Under the pieces are notes generated by a model. It worked only from the letters and a program-made list of their open reading frames with translations. It did no database searches and had not been told where the DNA came from. DNA of 64,000 bases from Chrysogorgia sp. JL179-B06 (Eukaryota; Cnidaria; Anthozoa; Scleralcyonacea; Chrysogorgiidae): the NCBI GenBank assembly GCA_035772405.1, contig JAYKKM010000254.1, positions 1-64,000 on the forward strand, read 5' to 3'. Positions 22,401 to 30,444 of this stretch are shown piece by piece. The translations under genes and the position numbers were made by a program. Position 1 is the first letter of the stretch; every line of letters begins with the position of its first letter.

Positions 22401-22843
22401 ACACTCTTATTCTCCCTTTATTCGACTATGGAGATCTAACATGGGGCGATAGAAACAATAAGACCCTAATGAATATTCTACAATTATTACAGAACAAAGG
22501 AGCAAAACTAATCCTTGATCTTCCGAAAAGATCATCCAGTTCTGAAGCCTTGAAACTATTAAACTGGAAACCACTTTATGAGCGGCGTAAATTTCATCGA
22601 TGCAGTTTTGTTTTTAACTCGATGTACCAAGAAGGAAATTTACATCAATTTCAAAATTTGCGTGGATGTGATATTCATGACCATAATACACGCCAGCGGG
22701 ATCAATTTAGGGTACCTGCTTGTAAAACGAACTGGGGTATGCAAAAATCCAGTTGTTTTTTTATTACCGAGTGGAACGATTGCAATTTTAACATTGATCA
22801 TACTTTTAGTTATTCTAAATTCAAATATGTATATTTTAAGTAA
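19454..22843 (+). CDS. LINE C ORF: PHD finger, endonuclease, reverse transcriptase (intact)
   Basis: This 1129-aa ORF has no internal stop. In order: hydrophobic N terminus (SLFILWLMSSVILYQ), 2A-like DVNLNPGP (19742-19765, residues 97-104), PHD finger (CSMC..CDEC..WYHAKC..CHRC, about residues 109-156), EEP endonuclease (VGHLNVNRLYNK, ISETWL, GDFNIDM, SDHSFV), and RT with LDLKKAFDTIDH, VGVPQGSVLGPLLF and FADDTVMY. The C-terminal domain ends with HNTRQRDQFRVP. All catalytic residues visible in the endonuclease and RT are present, so this copy may be or recently was active. It lies inside LINE B. Confidence 0.92.
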   Translation: MVNMAVGCLSSMIRSLFILWLMSSVILYQTPTKCSNNIVNSYFVACCLHVKTYPSRNCGLPRHAKKSKVPSNLKVKAGIYLTKMFFSASFLILLANDVNLNPGPVKDPCSMCSKSCRLNQKAIQCDECDSWYHAKCVEIKAKEYFDMCRPSANWSCHRCLFPGFDSSQSSSETIRPQCDSFTESMPKLLRGLKVGHLNVNRLYNKLDQIKDFIYGLQLDVIGISETWLTANVLDEEIFLQDYSVIRRDRQSSSKTQGGGLVVYVKSGINFKVRDELTSTSAEAIWIEIMRPKSKPLLIGNFYRPPDADLNIFITEIENSLQDLDLTRYEIALLGDFNIDMCTRSKTGGNRQKFCSFLLANDLEQIIDTPTRVCEISRTLIDLICVNNRHRVVQTEVISNSISDHSFVVCVFKSGVRKFPPRTVESRSFKNYNKEKFLSDLRNVPWDIINSVESIDDAVFLWEKLFCEIADQHAPIKKKRIKGYNAPWTNNKLLELRRDRDYHLRKARQSNSSYHWQMYKKIRNYANREDRRVKSEYFCKLIEESKSDGNRMWKSLKQVLPSKKLTDIAGITCKKTKKLYTSPKQIVDLLNNHFAAIGKRLAKCFSAQGSQHLFITKTDAIFSLDGVSIEFIKNQLQKLKTNKATGLDKVSARLLKDATEVMAPVFQSLFNMSIQQQCFPSNWKSAKIRALHKGGDTSSCDNYRPISILPTVSKIFERAIHFQLYDFLQNHNLLYPCQYGFRRSLSTANALLHLCDDILDNMDKSKVTGAVYLDLKKAFDTIDHTILLKKLAAYGIDSHAQLWFKSYLKNRLQRTVLGNAISSPRTVNVGVPQGSVLGPLLFMVYVNDLPETINHSKTLLFADDTVMYTTAPTACKLQELLNQDLACVKDWLNKHKLTLNILKSKFMILGGSKRLNSFGKISLHVEEDELSQVPSYKYLGVIINENLSWVDHIEVLRKKITQRLGMLHRIKHLLPQFHRKTIFNTLILPLFDYGDLTWGDRNNKTLMNILQLLQNKGAKLILDLPKRSSSSEALKLLNWKPLYERRKFHRCSFVFNSMYQEGNLHQFQNLRGCDIHDHNTRQRDQFRVPACKTNWGMQKSSCFFITEWNDCNFNIDHTFSYSKFKYVYFK

Positions 22844-23005
22844 TTTTAATTTAACCTAGAATTCGTAACATTGTAATTATCTTAACTATTTTAATTTACT
22901 TGTAAGTTATATTCTATAGTTTTGAGGACCCCCATGAAAAGCACTTATTGGTGAATGGGGCTTTCCTCGTAAAAGAATAAATTTACATTTACATTACATT
23001 ACAGA
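19457..23005 (+). mobile_element. LINE C, full-length CR1/L2-like element nested in LINE B
   Basis: The 5' end begins about TGGTCAACATGGCGG. The 3' end after the stop has AATAAA near 22977 and a short TTACAT repeat tail (about 22983-23003), not a long poly(A). Immediately right the minus strand resumes LINE B endonuclease (FEDLRSS), and immediately left it resumes LINE B linker (SNIPFD). Target duplication is at most a few bases. Confidence 0.85.
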
Positions 23006-24018
23006 GCTACGAAGATCTTCAAAATTGCCATGTTTGTAATCATAGACTCGGCGTTTAACTGGCTTAGATCGATGAAATTTAAGTCTAATATTAAAGTCAA
23101 TAACGTAATGGTCCGAAGGAAAAACATTCTCAGTAATAGGATGCAATGTTAAGATATCCTCTATTAACTCAATACGGTTGCAAAGCACAAGATCCAATTT
23201 GTTACCAGTGATATGAATTGGGCCCCGAACGAACTGATGAAGGAAATTATCATTTACTAGATCGCAAAAAACTTCGTTCACTTGGCCACCCTTTGCTACA
23301 GGTGTAGATTCATTGTCCATCCAATTAATATTCGGCAGATTAAAATCTCCAACCACAACAATACAAGTAGACTCCGCAGACGTTTGAAGCGAAGTGTTAA
23401 GACTTATTAATGAGTTAGGCGTCGTTTCAGGACGATAAAACACGTAAAGTAGGACGGGTTGATTATTGGCTTTCGTAAGGTTAACGACAACAAATTCGCT
23501 GTGTTCGCATTCCAGGTCAACTCGGCGAAGAGCCCGTATATTTCTCTTGATAGCAATAAGCACACCGCCGCCAACGCGGTCCACTCTGTCTCGACGAAAA
23601 ATAGTAAATCCAGGTAACAGTTCGCTCCATTTTCTTTTACAAAGGCTTTTAAGCTTCTCGCATTGATATACAAAACATGGAGACCAGAACTCTCAGGACC
23701 AGGATTCGGAGAAATGTCCATAAAGATTGTAATGTCAATATCAGGATGCAGCTCAGCTGGTGAAGAGAGGCACAAGAGGCCATGTTTAGTCCAAATCGAC
23801 TGTGGTGAATGAAGCGAGCCCGAAGGCCGACGAGTAAACATTGCAAAGCGAAGACCAAAGACTGGCAACACAGGAACATCATGTCGACAATTTCGCACAT
23901 ATAACGCATTACGAGATCGTTCGCAATTTCTGCGTGATATAAAACTGTCTAAACCGCCAAGACTAGTCGAGGAAGCGTCGAAAAGCCAAATCACTCCGAC
24001 CGTAGGGAGGCAGCACAC
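23006..24018 (-). pseudogene. LINE B, N-terminal region and endonuclease (5' half of split copy)
   Basis: The minus strand from 24018 gives an N-terminal region, then ITIFMDISPNPGPESS (2A-like DISPNPGP at 23694-23717), LHVLYINARSLKAF, and after a frameshift/deletion VGGGVLIAIKRNIRAL, VVGDFNLPNINW, TGNKLDLVLCN and FPSDHYVIDFN. A stretch of the endonuclease between NARSLK and RDRVGGG is deleted. The copy continues, across inserted LINE C, at 19456. Confidence 0.85.
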
Positions 24019-24048
24019 TATTCTTGACGCTTGCTTGGGTCCTTCACA

Positions 24049-24195
24049 ATAATTATGCCATGAAACGTGTGCTGCACTATTTAGACGATTATTTTACGGT
24101 AGGATCACTAGGGTCGACGGAATGCACCGATAATTTACGCGCCATCAAAGCAACCTGCTCCGATCTTGGTATTCCTCTAGCTCCTGAGAAATGCT
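24049..24195 (+). pseudogene. DIRS-like reverse transcriptase scrap
   Basis: About 49 codons read VLHYLDDYFTVGS, TECTDNLRAI and LGIPLAPEKC. The YLDD box followed by FTVG and a LGxPLAxxK helix is typical of DIRS/tyrosine-recombinase retrotransposons and not of the neighbouring LINEs. It stops abruptly at the LINE H junction. Confidence 0.65.
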
Positions 24196-25477
24196 ACCAC
24201 TAATAATTGGTTAATTAATATGGACAAAGGATACTTAAATGGAGTGATCTTTCTGGACCTAAAAAAAGCTTTTGACTGTGTAAATCATGAAATTTTAATT
24301 AGAAAAATGGCTCTTTATGGCTCTGGATTGGTTTACATCATACCTTTCTAATAGAATCCAAATTTGCAAAGTCGAACAAATCAAAACAAGAAATTATCAA
24401 ATGTGGAGTCCCACAAGGCTCCAGTTTAGGGCCTTTGTTATTCTTAATATATATTAAAGATTTGCCAAATTGTCTTCTGCCAGTATGTTCGCTGATGATT
24501 GAAAATATATTAAATATAGATTTAGATAAGATTCATCAATGGTTGTTAGCAAATAAATTAACCTTAAATAAGGAGAAAACTGAGTATATGATCATTGGCT
24601 CAAGACAAAGACTTGCAACTGCAGATAATGACCCAAATATAAAACTAGGGGAAACTCATTAAAAGAGTAAGACAATTGGGTATTATTGTCGATGAACAAC
24701 TTTTATGGAAAGACCATGTCAATAATGTTGTAACTAAAGCTTCGAAAGTAATCGGTATGCTCCGTCGCATGAAAAAGTTTGTTCCTAAACCAATATTGAT
24801 AAATGTGTACAATGCTATAGTTCTCCCACATTTTAACTATTGTAGTCTCGTTTGGGACAATTGTAGTATTGGTCTACAAGAAAAATTGCAAAAAATGCAA
24901 AATAGGGCAGCAAGAGTCATTACTGGAAGATCATGATGTGCCATCAGCGAACGTGCTGGGGGAATTAGGATGGAAATCGTTGGAAGACAGAAGGAAATAT
25001 AATAAATTATTATTTATGCATAAAGAAAAACACAACACACTTCCAAATAGCATGACCAGCATGTTTAGTGTTAACAACAATTCAAAATATAGTCTACGCA
25101 GTAATAACACTGACTACGCCTTACAAAAACCCAATACAAATTTTATGAAGAAAAGTATTGCTTATTCTGATGCTAGTCTGTGGAATAATCTTCCAAAAGA
25201 TACTAAAAGAAATAAATGCTCACTAAAGCAGTTCAAGGCTATTCTCTCAGGCAACTAAGTCTAAGTATTCAGTTGATGGTCTTGTAGTTTTAAATAGATT
25301 TTAGTTAAGATTATGTACATTTGTTTATTTTTTTGTCTGTTGTATATTATTTATATCCTGTATATCCTGTAATTATTTAAGTAATGTATTATTGGTACAA
25401 ACGGCCCCTTGGAAACCAGATGCCTACGCGCTCTGAAGGGCTACCGTTTTTAAATAAGTTTAAATACAAATACAAAT
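24196..25477 (+). mobile_element. LINE H (CR1-like), 5'-truncated, frameshifted
   Basis: Reads YLNGVIFLDLKKAFDCVNHE, KCGVPQGSSLGPLLFLIYI, then NKLTLNKEKTEYMIIGSRQR, LGIIVDEQLLWKDHVNNV, HFNYCSLVW, MQNRAARVITGRS and, in a further frame, GELGWKSLEDRRKYNKLLFM to FKAILSGN. The catalytic YADD box is lost in a deletion near 24485 (FADD remnant CSLMIEN). The 3' UTR ends with an (AAATAC)n tail at about 25465-25477. Confidence 0.85.
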
Positions 25478-25482
25478 GATTC

Positions 25483-26035
25483 CCGGTAACACAGGTGTAT
25501 GGCTGGCTGGACAGCACAGTCGCGCTCCACTGGATTCGGAACCCAGGTGACTACAAGCAGTTCGTAAGCAACTGAGTCCACAAGATTCAAGAGCGTGGAC
25601 AAACAACTTAGCGTCATGTCGGAACGAATTATAGTCCAGCGGACTTGGCAAGTAGAGGAGGAAACGTTGGTGAAGAGCAAGAATTGTGGTGGAAAGGCCC
25701 AAGTTGGTTGGAGACCCTGGAAAGCTGGCCAAAGGATATTGTCCCACTACCAACGAGGCAACTCTAGCAGAAACGAAAGCGACCAAGACCCTGTTTGGTA
25801 TGGTAACAGATGAAAAGGGTGAGTTCGACGTTCTTCTAGACAAATGGAACTATTGGAAAACATTGAGAATATGTGCATGGATAACGAGGTTCGTGTTTAA
25901 CACCACAGTACAGCTAGAAGAGAGAACGAAGAACCCCTTAGCAACTGCAGAGTTAGATGCGCAAAGGCACTTCTGGGAACGTCGAACACAGCGCGAGGGA
26001 GAAAGAAGCGAGCAGTATCCAGAACATGCCTAAAG
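25483..26035 (+). pseudogene. BEL/Pao Pol fragment between RNase H and integrase
   Basis: Plus-strand frames give GWLDSTVALHWIRNPGDYKQ, then PSWLE and WPKDIVPLPT, then FDVLLDKWNYWKTLRICAWI and NPLATAELDAQRHFWERRTQ. These are the segments that precede the integrase zinc-binding domain in BEL/Pao. At least three frameshifts. It is on the opposite strand from the BEL copy at 3.2-8.5 kb and is not its missing piece. Confidence 0.8.
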
Positions 26036-26633
26036 ACTGGATTAACATGGACAAAACTGAGTAAAAATGTATTTAGAAAAAAACAATATTTTAACATCGG
26101 AATTTAAACAAAATCAGTAGTTGCTATATATGTGTGTATATTTAGTGTCAATGTCAACATCGCTGTCTTCAAATTCGGAATCGGATGAGCTTGACGTATC
26201 TACACTCTCGTTGTGGGTCGGTACCTACCTATACTATCAAGTTTTGTGATTGGTTAATTAAAACAACAAAACAATAGAATCAACCACAAAGAAACCAATG
26301 TCCTAACCCTAACCACTTTGTTCCATATAGCCTATCATAAAACCTGTTAATTTTAGGTACGTATTTACCGCTCGTTGTCAATGTCTATGACGTCTTTCTC
26401 AAGTCATCTCTTTTTAGATGGGTTTTCTGCATCCACGGTTTGGTGTTGGTAGTGAGTTGAACTTTGCACCTTTTTTCCATGTAGATTTCTAATGCACGGT
26501 TGAGAATTTCTTTACCTGGCTTTATCATTCCCTTTGATGCAACGCATGCACGTGGGGAGGCGCCTCAAACGGCCAGGCCTGCTGTAGTGGTGTGTTCACA
26601 ATCTTCCAAGCAAAATTAAGTGTAGAGTTTCGT
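26036..26633. other. Gap with MITE-like sequence
   Basis: No gene. At about 26205-26385 a segment starting GTGGGTCGGTACCTACC and ending TAGGTACGTATTTACC contains CCTAACCCTAACCAC and resembles the MITE at 10772, but clear termini were not found. Confidence 0.35.
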
Positions 26634-26736
26634 ATCATCTACATAGCATTCTGAAGAACATTTTTGCGGAACCGTCGGTAAATCATCGATGTAAATTGTA
26701 AAAAGTAGAGGGCCTAAATACCAGTTGTGGTATTAC
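26634..26736 (-). pseudogene. LINE E RT fragment, distal part
   Basis: The minus strand reads IPQ, then GPLLFTIYIDDLPTVPQ and ECYVDDTKLYT (motifs B and C of a LINE RT). It directly continues the RT fragment at 27272-27460 once LINE D is removed. Confidence 0.7.
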
Positions 26737-27271
26737 ATCAGCAACCAAATTGCAGAGGATGCAAAACAGGGTGGCGAGGATAATACTGGGAGCAAGTTTT
26801 GATACACCATCTGATGTAGCTCTTAGCCAACTTGGTTGGAGATCACTTAGTCATAGAAGACAAAATCACAAGGCGATCATAATGTATAAATACTTGCATT
26901 GTGATATTGATGGAATCAATCTTAATCTGGTGAGGCATGAGGAAAGGCATAGATATAACATTATCAATAAAGTAGATTTTATACTACCTAAACCTAGAAC
27001 CAACCAATTAAAGCGAACCTTTGAGTATTCAACAACCTTCACCATTACCGCCAAATATGAAATCATCTGGAACTTAACAACGTTCAAAAAACTATTGTCA
27101 ACAATGTGAACTTGGATTTTAATTGAATTAGGATTACACATATATCTTGTATTATAATCTTTATATATAACTTTACCAAATATTTTACTATAGGTTCCAG
27201 GGCCACTAGAGAGAACAGTTGTAATTACTGATAGTGCAACCCTGTTGAAATAAAGCTTATTATTATTATTA
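26737..27271 (+). mobile_element. LINE D (CR1-like), 5'-truncated, inserted in LINE E
   Basis: Codes the C-terminal end: LQRMQNRVARIILGASFDT, QLGWRSLSHRRQNHKAIIMY, RTNQLKRTFEYS and a stop at 27109. The 3' UTR ends with GAAATAAAGC and a (TTA)n tail. On both sides the minus strand holds LINE E RT, so this is a nested insertion. Confidence 0.8.
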
Positions 27272-27460
27272 ACTACAGGTAATGGATCAGATACCACTGA
27301 ATGAATATGCATGACTTGATGTCTATTTGTAAGACAACTACCAAACCAATGGAGAACAGTGGGAGAAGCGCCAACGTCTTGTAGTTTAGTTAATGAAATC
27401 TCATGATTTATGCTATCGAATGCTTTAGACATGTCCAAAAGGGCAAACGTTGATGTACAC
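27272..27460 (-). pseudogene. LINE E RT fragment, proximal part
   Basis: The minus strand reads STFALLDMSKAFDSINHE (motif A), VLHWFGSCLTNRHQVM and DPLPVV, where LINE D interrupts it. Its upstream junction at about 27460 is inside the Ig-domain exon. Confidence 0.75.
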
Positions 27461-27794
27461 ATTGATAAATTCCATTGTCATCAAATGTAGCATTCTGCAC
27501 GAATAGCGAACCGCCTTCAATAATGGAGACTCGTTCTCCAATTCCGGAATCCTGACATATCCTGTTCATAGATCCTAAATATTTTACCATAGATCCACTG
27601 CTACTTGTAAAGCTCCAATATAAATCGAGGTCACAGCCTTGCCACACATATTTCGTGACATTGTAAATTGGATCAAAGAAACGTGAATAGTGCAATTCAT
27701 CGGCGTAGTTAGATTGAAATGACTGCTGTCCCATGACATTATGCAAAACGCCAAAAAGTACAATGAGACATCTTACGAGTTGCGAAATCACCAT
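27461..27794 (-). pseudogene. Exon for a secreted or membrane Ig-domain protein, cut by LINE E
   Basis: ATG at 27794 opens a clear signal peptide (LVRCLIVLFGVLHNVMGQ). About 85 residues follow with an immunoglobulin pattern: GCDLDLYWSF (first Cys and Trp), then GGSLFVQNATFDDNGIYQCV with the classic D-x-G-x-Y-x-C. The sequence turns into LINE E RT at about 27460, just after the second Ig Cys. It is probably host-derived, because it is unlike any element here. The remaining exons are not in view. It could be a host gene broken by the insertion, or a duplicated exon. Confidence 0.6.
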
Positions 27795-28100
27795 CTTTCT
27801 GCTATTTAGCTGTTAGTCTGCAATATGAAAACTCACGCCATGTTCAACTACAATTGTGGTACTATCTTCTGATTATTTAAACTTTTCTCTGACATTGGAT
27901 GTTGAAGAACGTTTTACTCTGATGAAAGTTCTCCCAGAATGTTTCGGAACAAACCTTTTCACCTCGGCTTCCAACAGTTCGACTACCTGCACAAACTGAC
28001 TCAATCCAAATTCAACAACTGTCGAGAGAGGCCATCCCCACCTCGTTTGTGTATGATGGGAAGTAATGAAAATTTGATTTTAAGGCTAGGAGGAAAAGTT
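27795..28100. other. Gap upstream of the Ig exon
   Basis: No gene or repeat recognised. It would contain the Ig gene promoter if the ATG at 27794 is used. Confidence 0.3.
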
Positions 28101-28104
28101 GTTT

Positions 28105-28420
28105 TAACCCCACAGTCTGGCCAGGTGCTTTTGAGCCTTTTGCCATGAATGAAAAAGTACTCTGTTGTCTATGTAGCAGTCTACCCATGCGTTGGCTATG
28201 TAGGACGCTGCTATTGTTAGTGAGTTATACATAGCCTTAGTTTCACAAAGAGCAATGGATGTAGCATGCTCTTCTTCACTACACAGTGCGTTAACCCATA
28301 TCGGTTGATCATCATGCAAATACAGGACTCCTGCCCAATCAGAGTTGGATGCGTCAGAGGTTACCTGGACCCAATAGTGGAACTCCGGTCACCAGGGTAA
28401 ATAGCCGTAGTCTAGGAAGC
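28105..28420 (-). pseudogene. DIRS-like RNase H fragment
   Basis: The minus strand reads VQVTSDASNSDWAGVLYLHD, IALCETKAMYNSLTIAAS and AWVDCYIDNRVLFHSWQKA. SDASNxxWxG and the DN near the end match the RNase H of DIRS-like elements. It may be related to the RT scrap at 24049. Confidence 0.65.
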
Positions 28421-28479
28421 ATGAGTACAGTGCCTAGTAGAGTGGGCTTAGCAATACCCATAAAACAAGTGCAGGAGCC

Positions 28480-28701
28480 CTGCTGGGATGATGAGGGCTA
28501 AAGAGAATGTTTTCCCCACTAAGTTGAGCGACACCGAAGATCTGAACACGAGTTACGCTTTTCTTCCAAAGTATAAAAGCTTGTTGCTCGTATCGACGAG
28601 GATTCCAAGGTAGAGTACTACCAAGCGTGTGACAAGGATGGATTTTTTGAGACCTATAAAGTAACCCTAATCGGAAGAGAATTGCACATGCTAAGAACGC
28701 C
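28480..28701 (+). other. Possible coding remnant before the OB-fold gene
   Basis: The plus strand has AKENVFPTKLSDTEDLNTSY and FLPKYKSLLLVSTRIPR in one frame, which look like protein, but I cannot place them. They may belong to the following gene or to a separate element. Confidence 0.25.
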
Positions 28702-29429
28702 GTGGGAAATCGCGAAAGCTGCAACCTAAACTTGCGCCCAAATACAATATGTGGGTGGATCCATAAAAGACTTTCAAATCGATACATCGAACAGAAGAAT
28801 CGTAAACAGCTTTTCGCTGATTCTGAAGAAAAGTCGGTCCCTGTCAAAATCAATAAGTTCATGAACGACAAGGAGGGATCCACTGACATACTAATGGGGG
28901 ACTTTGTTAATCTGGAGTTGTTGACACCAAAAGACATAGCTTTTCAAAAGAAAAACGTTGCGCCTATACAACAACTTATCACTTTAAAAGTCAAAGTGAT
29001 AGGTCTTCAAGATGCGCAAATCGTGAATACACCACAATCCTCATTAAAGAAAGCTGATGGTGTATTGGTTGATGAATGTGGAACTGTGAAGATCATCCTT
29101 TGGGAAAGTCCAGAATGGCAAAACTTACCAGTTTAACAATTTAAGATTGAAGAAGAACAAATTCACTGGTGAATTATGTAAATCCTGCTAAAGGAAATAG
29201 CAACATAACTGAACGTGAACCTTTCACTACCACTTTGGACATTCCTGAGGACATTCCAATCGAACTCACAACTTCCACCATCAGTGGTGAAATTATTGGC
29301 ATCACAGGTGTAAAACTTGACCATTGCTGCATCAAGTGCAACGAGCCTTTGCAACCAAAGAAGATAGCAACATGCGACAATACAAGATGCAAACTTATGC
29401 AGAAGCTCGAAAAATGCAAAAATACTTGA
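28702..29429 (+). pseudogene. RPA-like OB-fold protein with zinc ribbon, frameshifted
   Basis: The first frame (to 29136) has SVPVKINKFMNDKEGSTDIL and ADGVLVDECGTVKIILWESP, a single-strand-DNA-binding OB-fold pattern like replication protein A large subunit. Shifted frames continue with FNNLRLKKNKFTGEL and NPAKGNSNITEREPF. The last frame has TTSTISGEIIGITGV and the zinc-ribbon HCCIKCNEPLQPKKIATC with later Cys. Such RPA-like proteins are common as multi-copy, element-borne genes in invertebrates, so a mobile origin is likely. At least two frameshifts. Confidence 0.5.
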
Positions 29430-30440
29430 TATTTAGACACAACTGTGTCACACAAGTAATATTAATAAATAACAACGGAGAAGAAATTCCCCAATAATTT
29501 ATCAGAAGAAAATATTGCCAATATTTTTCTATCACTGCCAAAATTGCGTATTACGTTCAACAACAAAACAAATGTTGTTCAAGCTATTACTAAGTTAACA
29601 TAGACATACTTTATATTACATTCGCCATGGAACATCATCTCGGTTTACCTTAATTGCTAAAAGAACTGTGCATTTAGTTTCAATTATTAGTTCTGTTGTT
29701 GAAAGAAACCAATTTCAAAATAATTAAAAATGGTGTCATTTCAGTTTTGTTAGGGAAAATAAACAAATTGTTAAAACAAATGTGTCTATTCTTTCTGAGT
29801 AGAGTATATTCCCCCACAAAGTCATGTTCTCTGGTCATGAAATGCTCATCAAATTCATTATGTATACTCTGCGAGAATTTGGTCTTGGGCGCAGACTAGC
29901 TGTTCATTATCACAAACAAACCCACAAGAATTCATAGCATAGTGCTCCACTGTTCCAGTCAACACAAAAATGAAAAAACCTATATTTGTACATATCTCGA
30001 TGTCATGCGTTAAGCCGAATCCAATAATTGTTTTATTATACATTGTTCAAAATAATCTTACTGAAAATATACAAACAAAGTGACAGTCTGGTAGTAATCT
30101 ATGACAAGCCATTTTATTTTGTAATTTTCGCGCGATTTTCCTAGTGACGTCATCAGCGTCCAATAATTCACAGTATTCGACAGAAATGATGTGGGGCCTG
30201 CCAGACATTGAGACTTCACTGCCACTGGAGTATGTTGATCAATAAGAAACGAAATAAGAAACATATACATATAATAACATATTTTTTTAGGTGTGGCTTA
30301 CCAACCAACGACGATTTCCAGTAGAAGGATCCAGAATTGGATTCACAGTTGCCTCCAGAATATGGAATGTAAATACAGAAAAGAGAGGCAAACAACTTCT
30401 TTACCAGTACTGCAGTACAGTACAGTATAGTACGGTGTAG
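29430..30440. other. Gap between OB-fold remnant and P-like transposase
   Basis: No domain recognised. A (GTACT)n-type microsatellite lies at about 30405-30460. A possible splice donor (GTTG/GTAAGC, minus strand) near 30302 may mark a terminal exon of the transposase, but its protein is not recognisable. Confidence 0.35.
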
Positions 30441-30444
30441 TACT

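Noticed and set aside
23407..24018. 203-aa minus ORF taken as one gene
   Set aside because: Only its first part (2A-like site and NARSLK) follows the LINE B frame; after the deletion the frame is wrong and the endonuclease continues in another.
28434..28937. 167-aa minus-strand ORF
   Set aside because: Antisense of the OB-fold remnant; composition is a shadow and no domain is recognisable.
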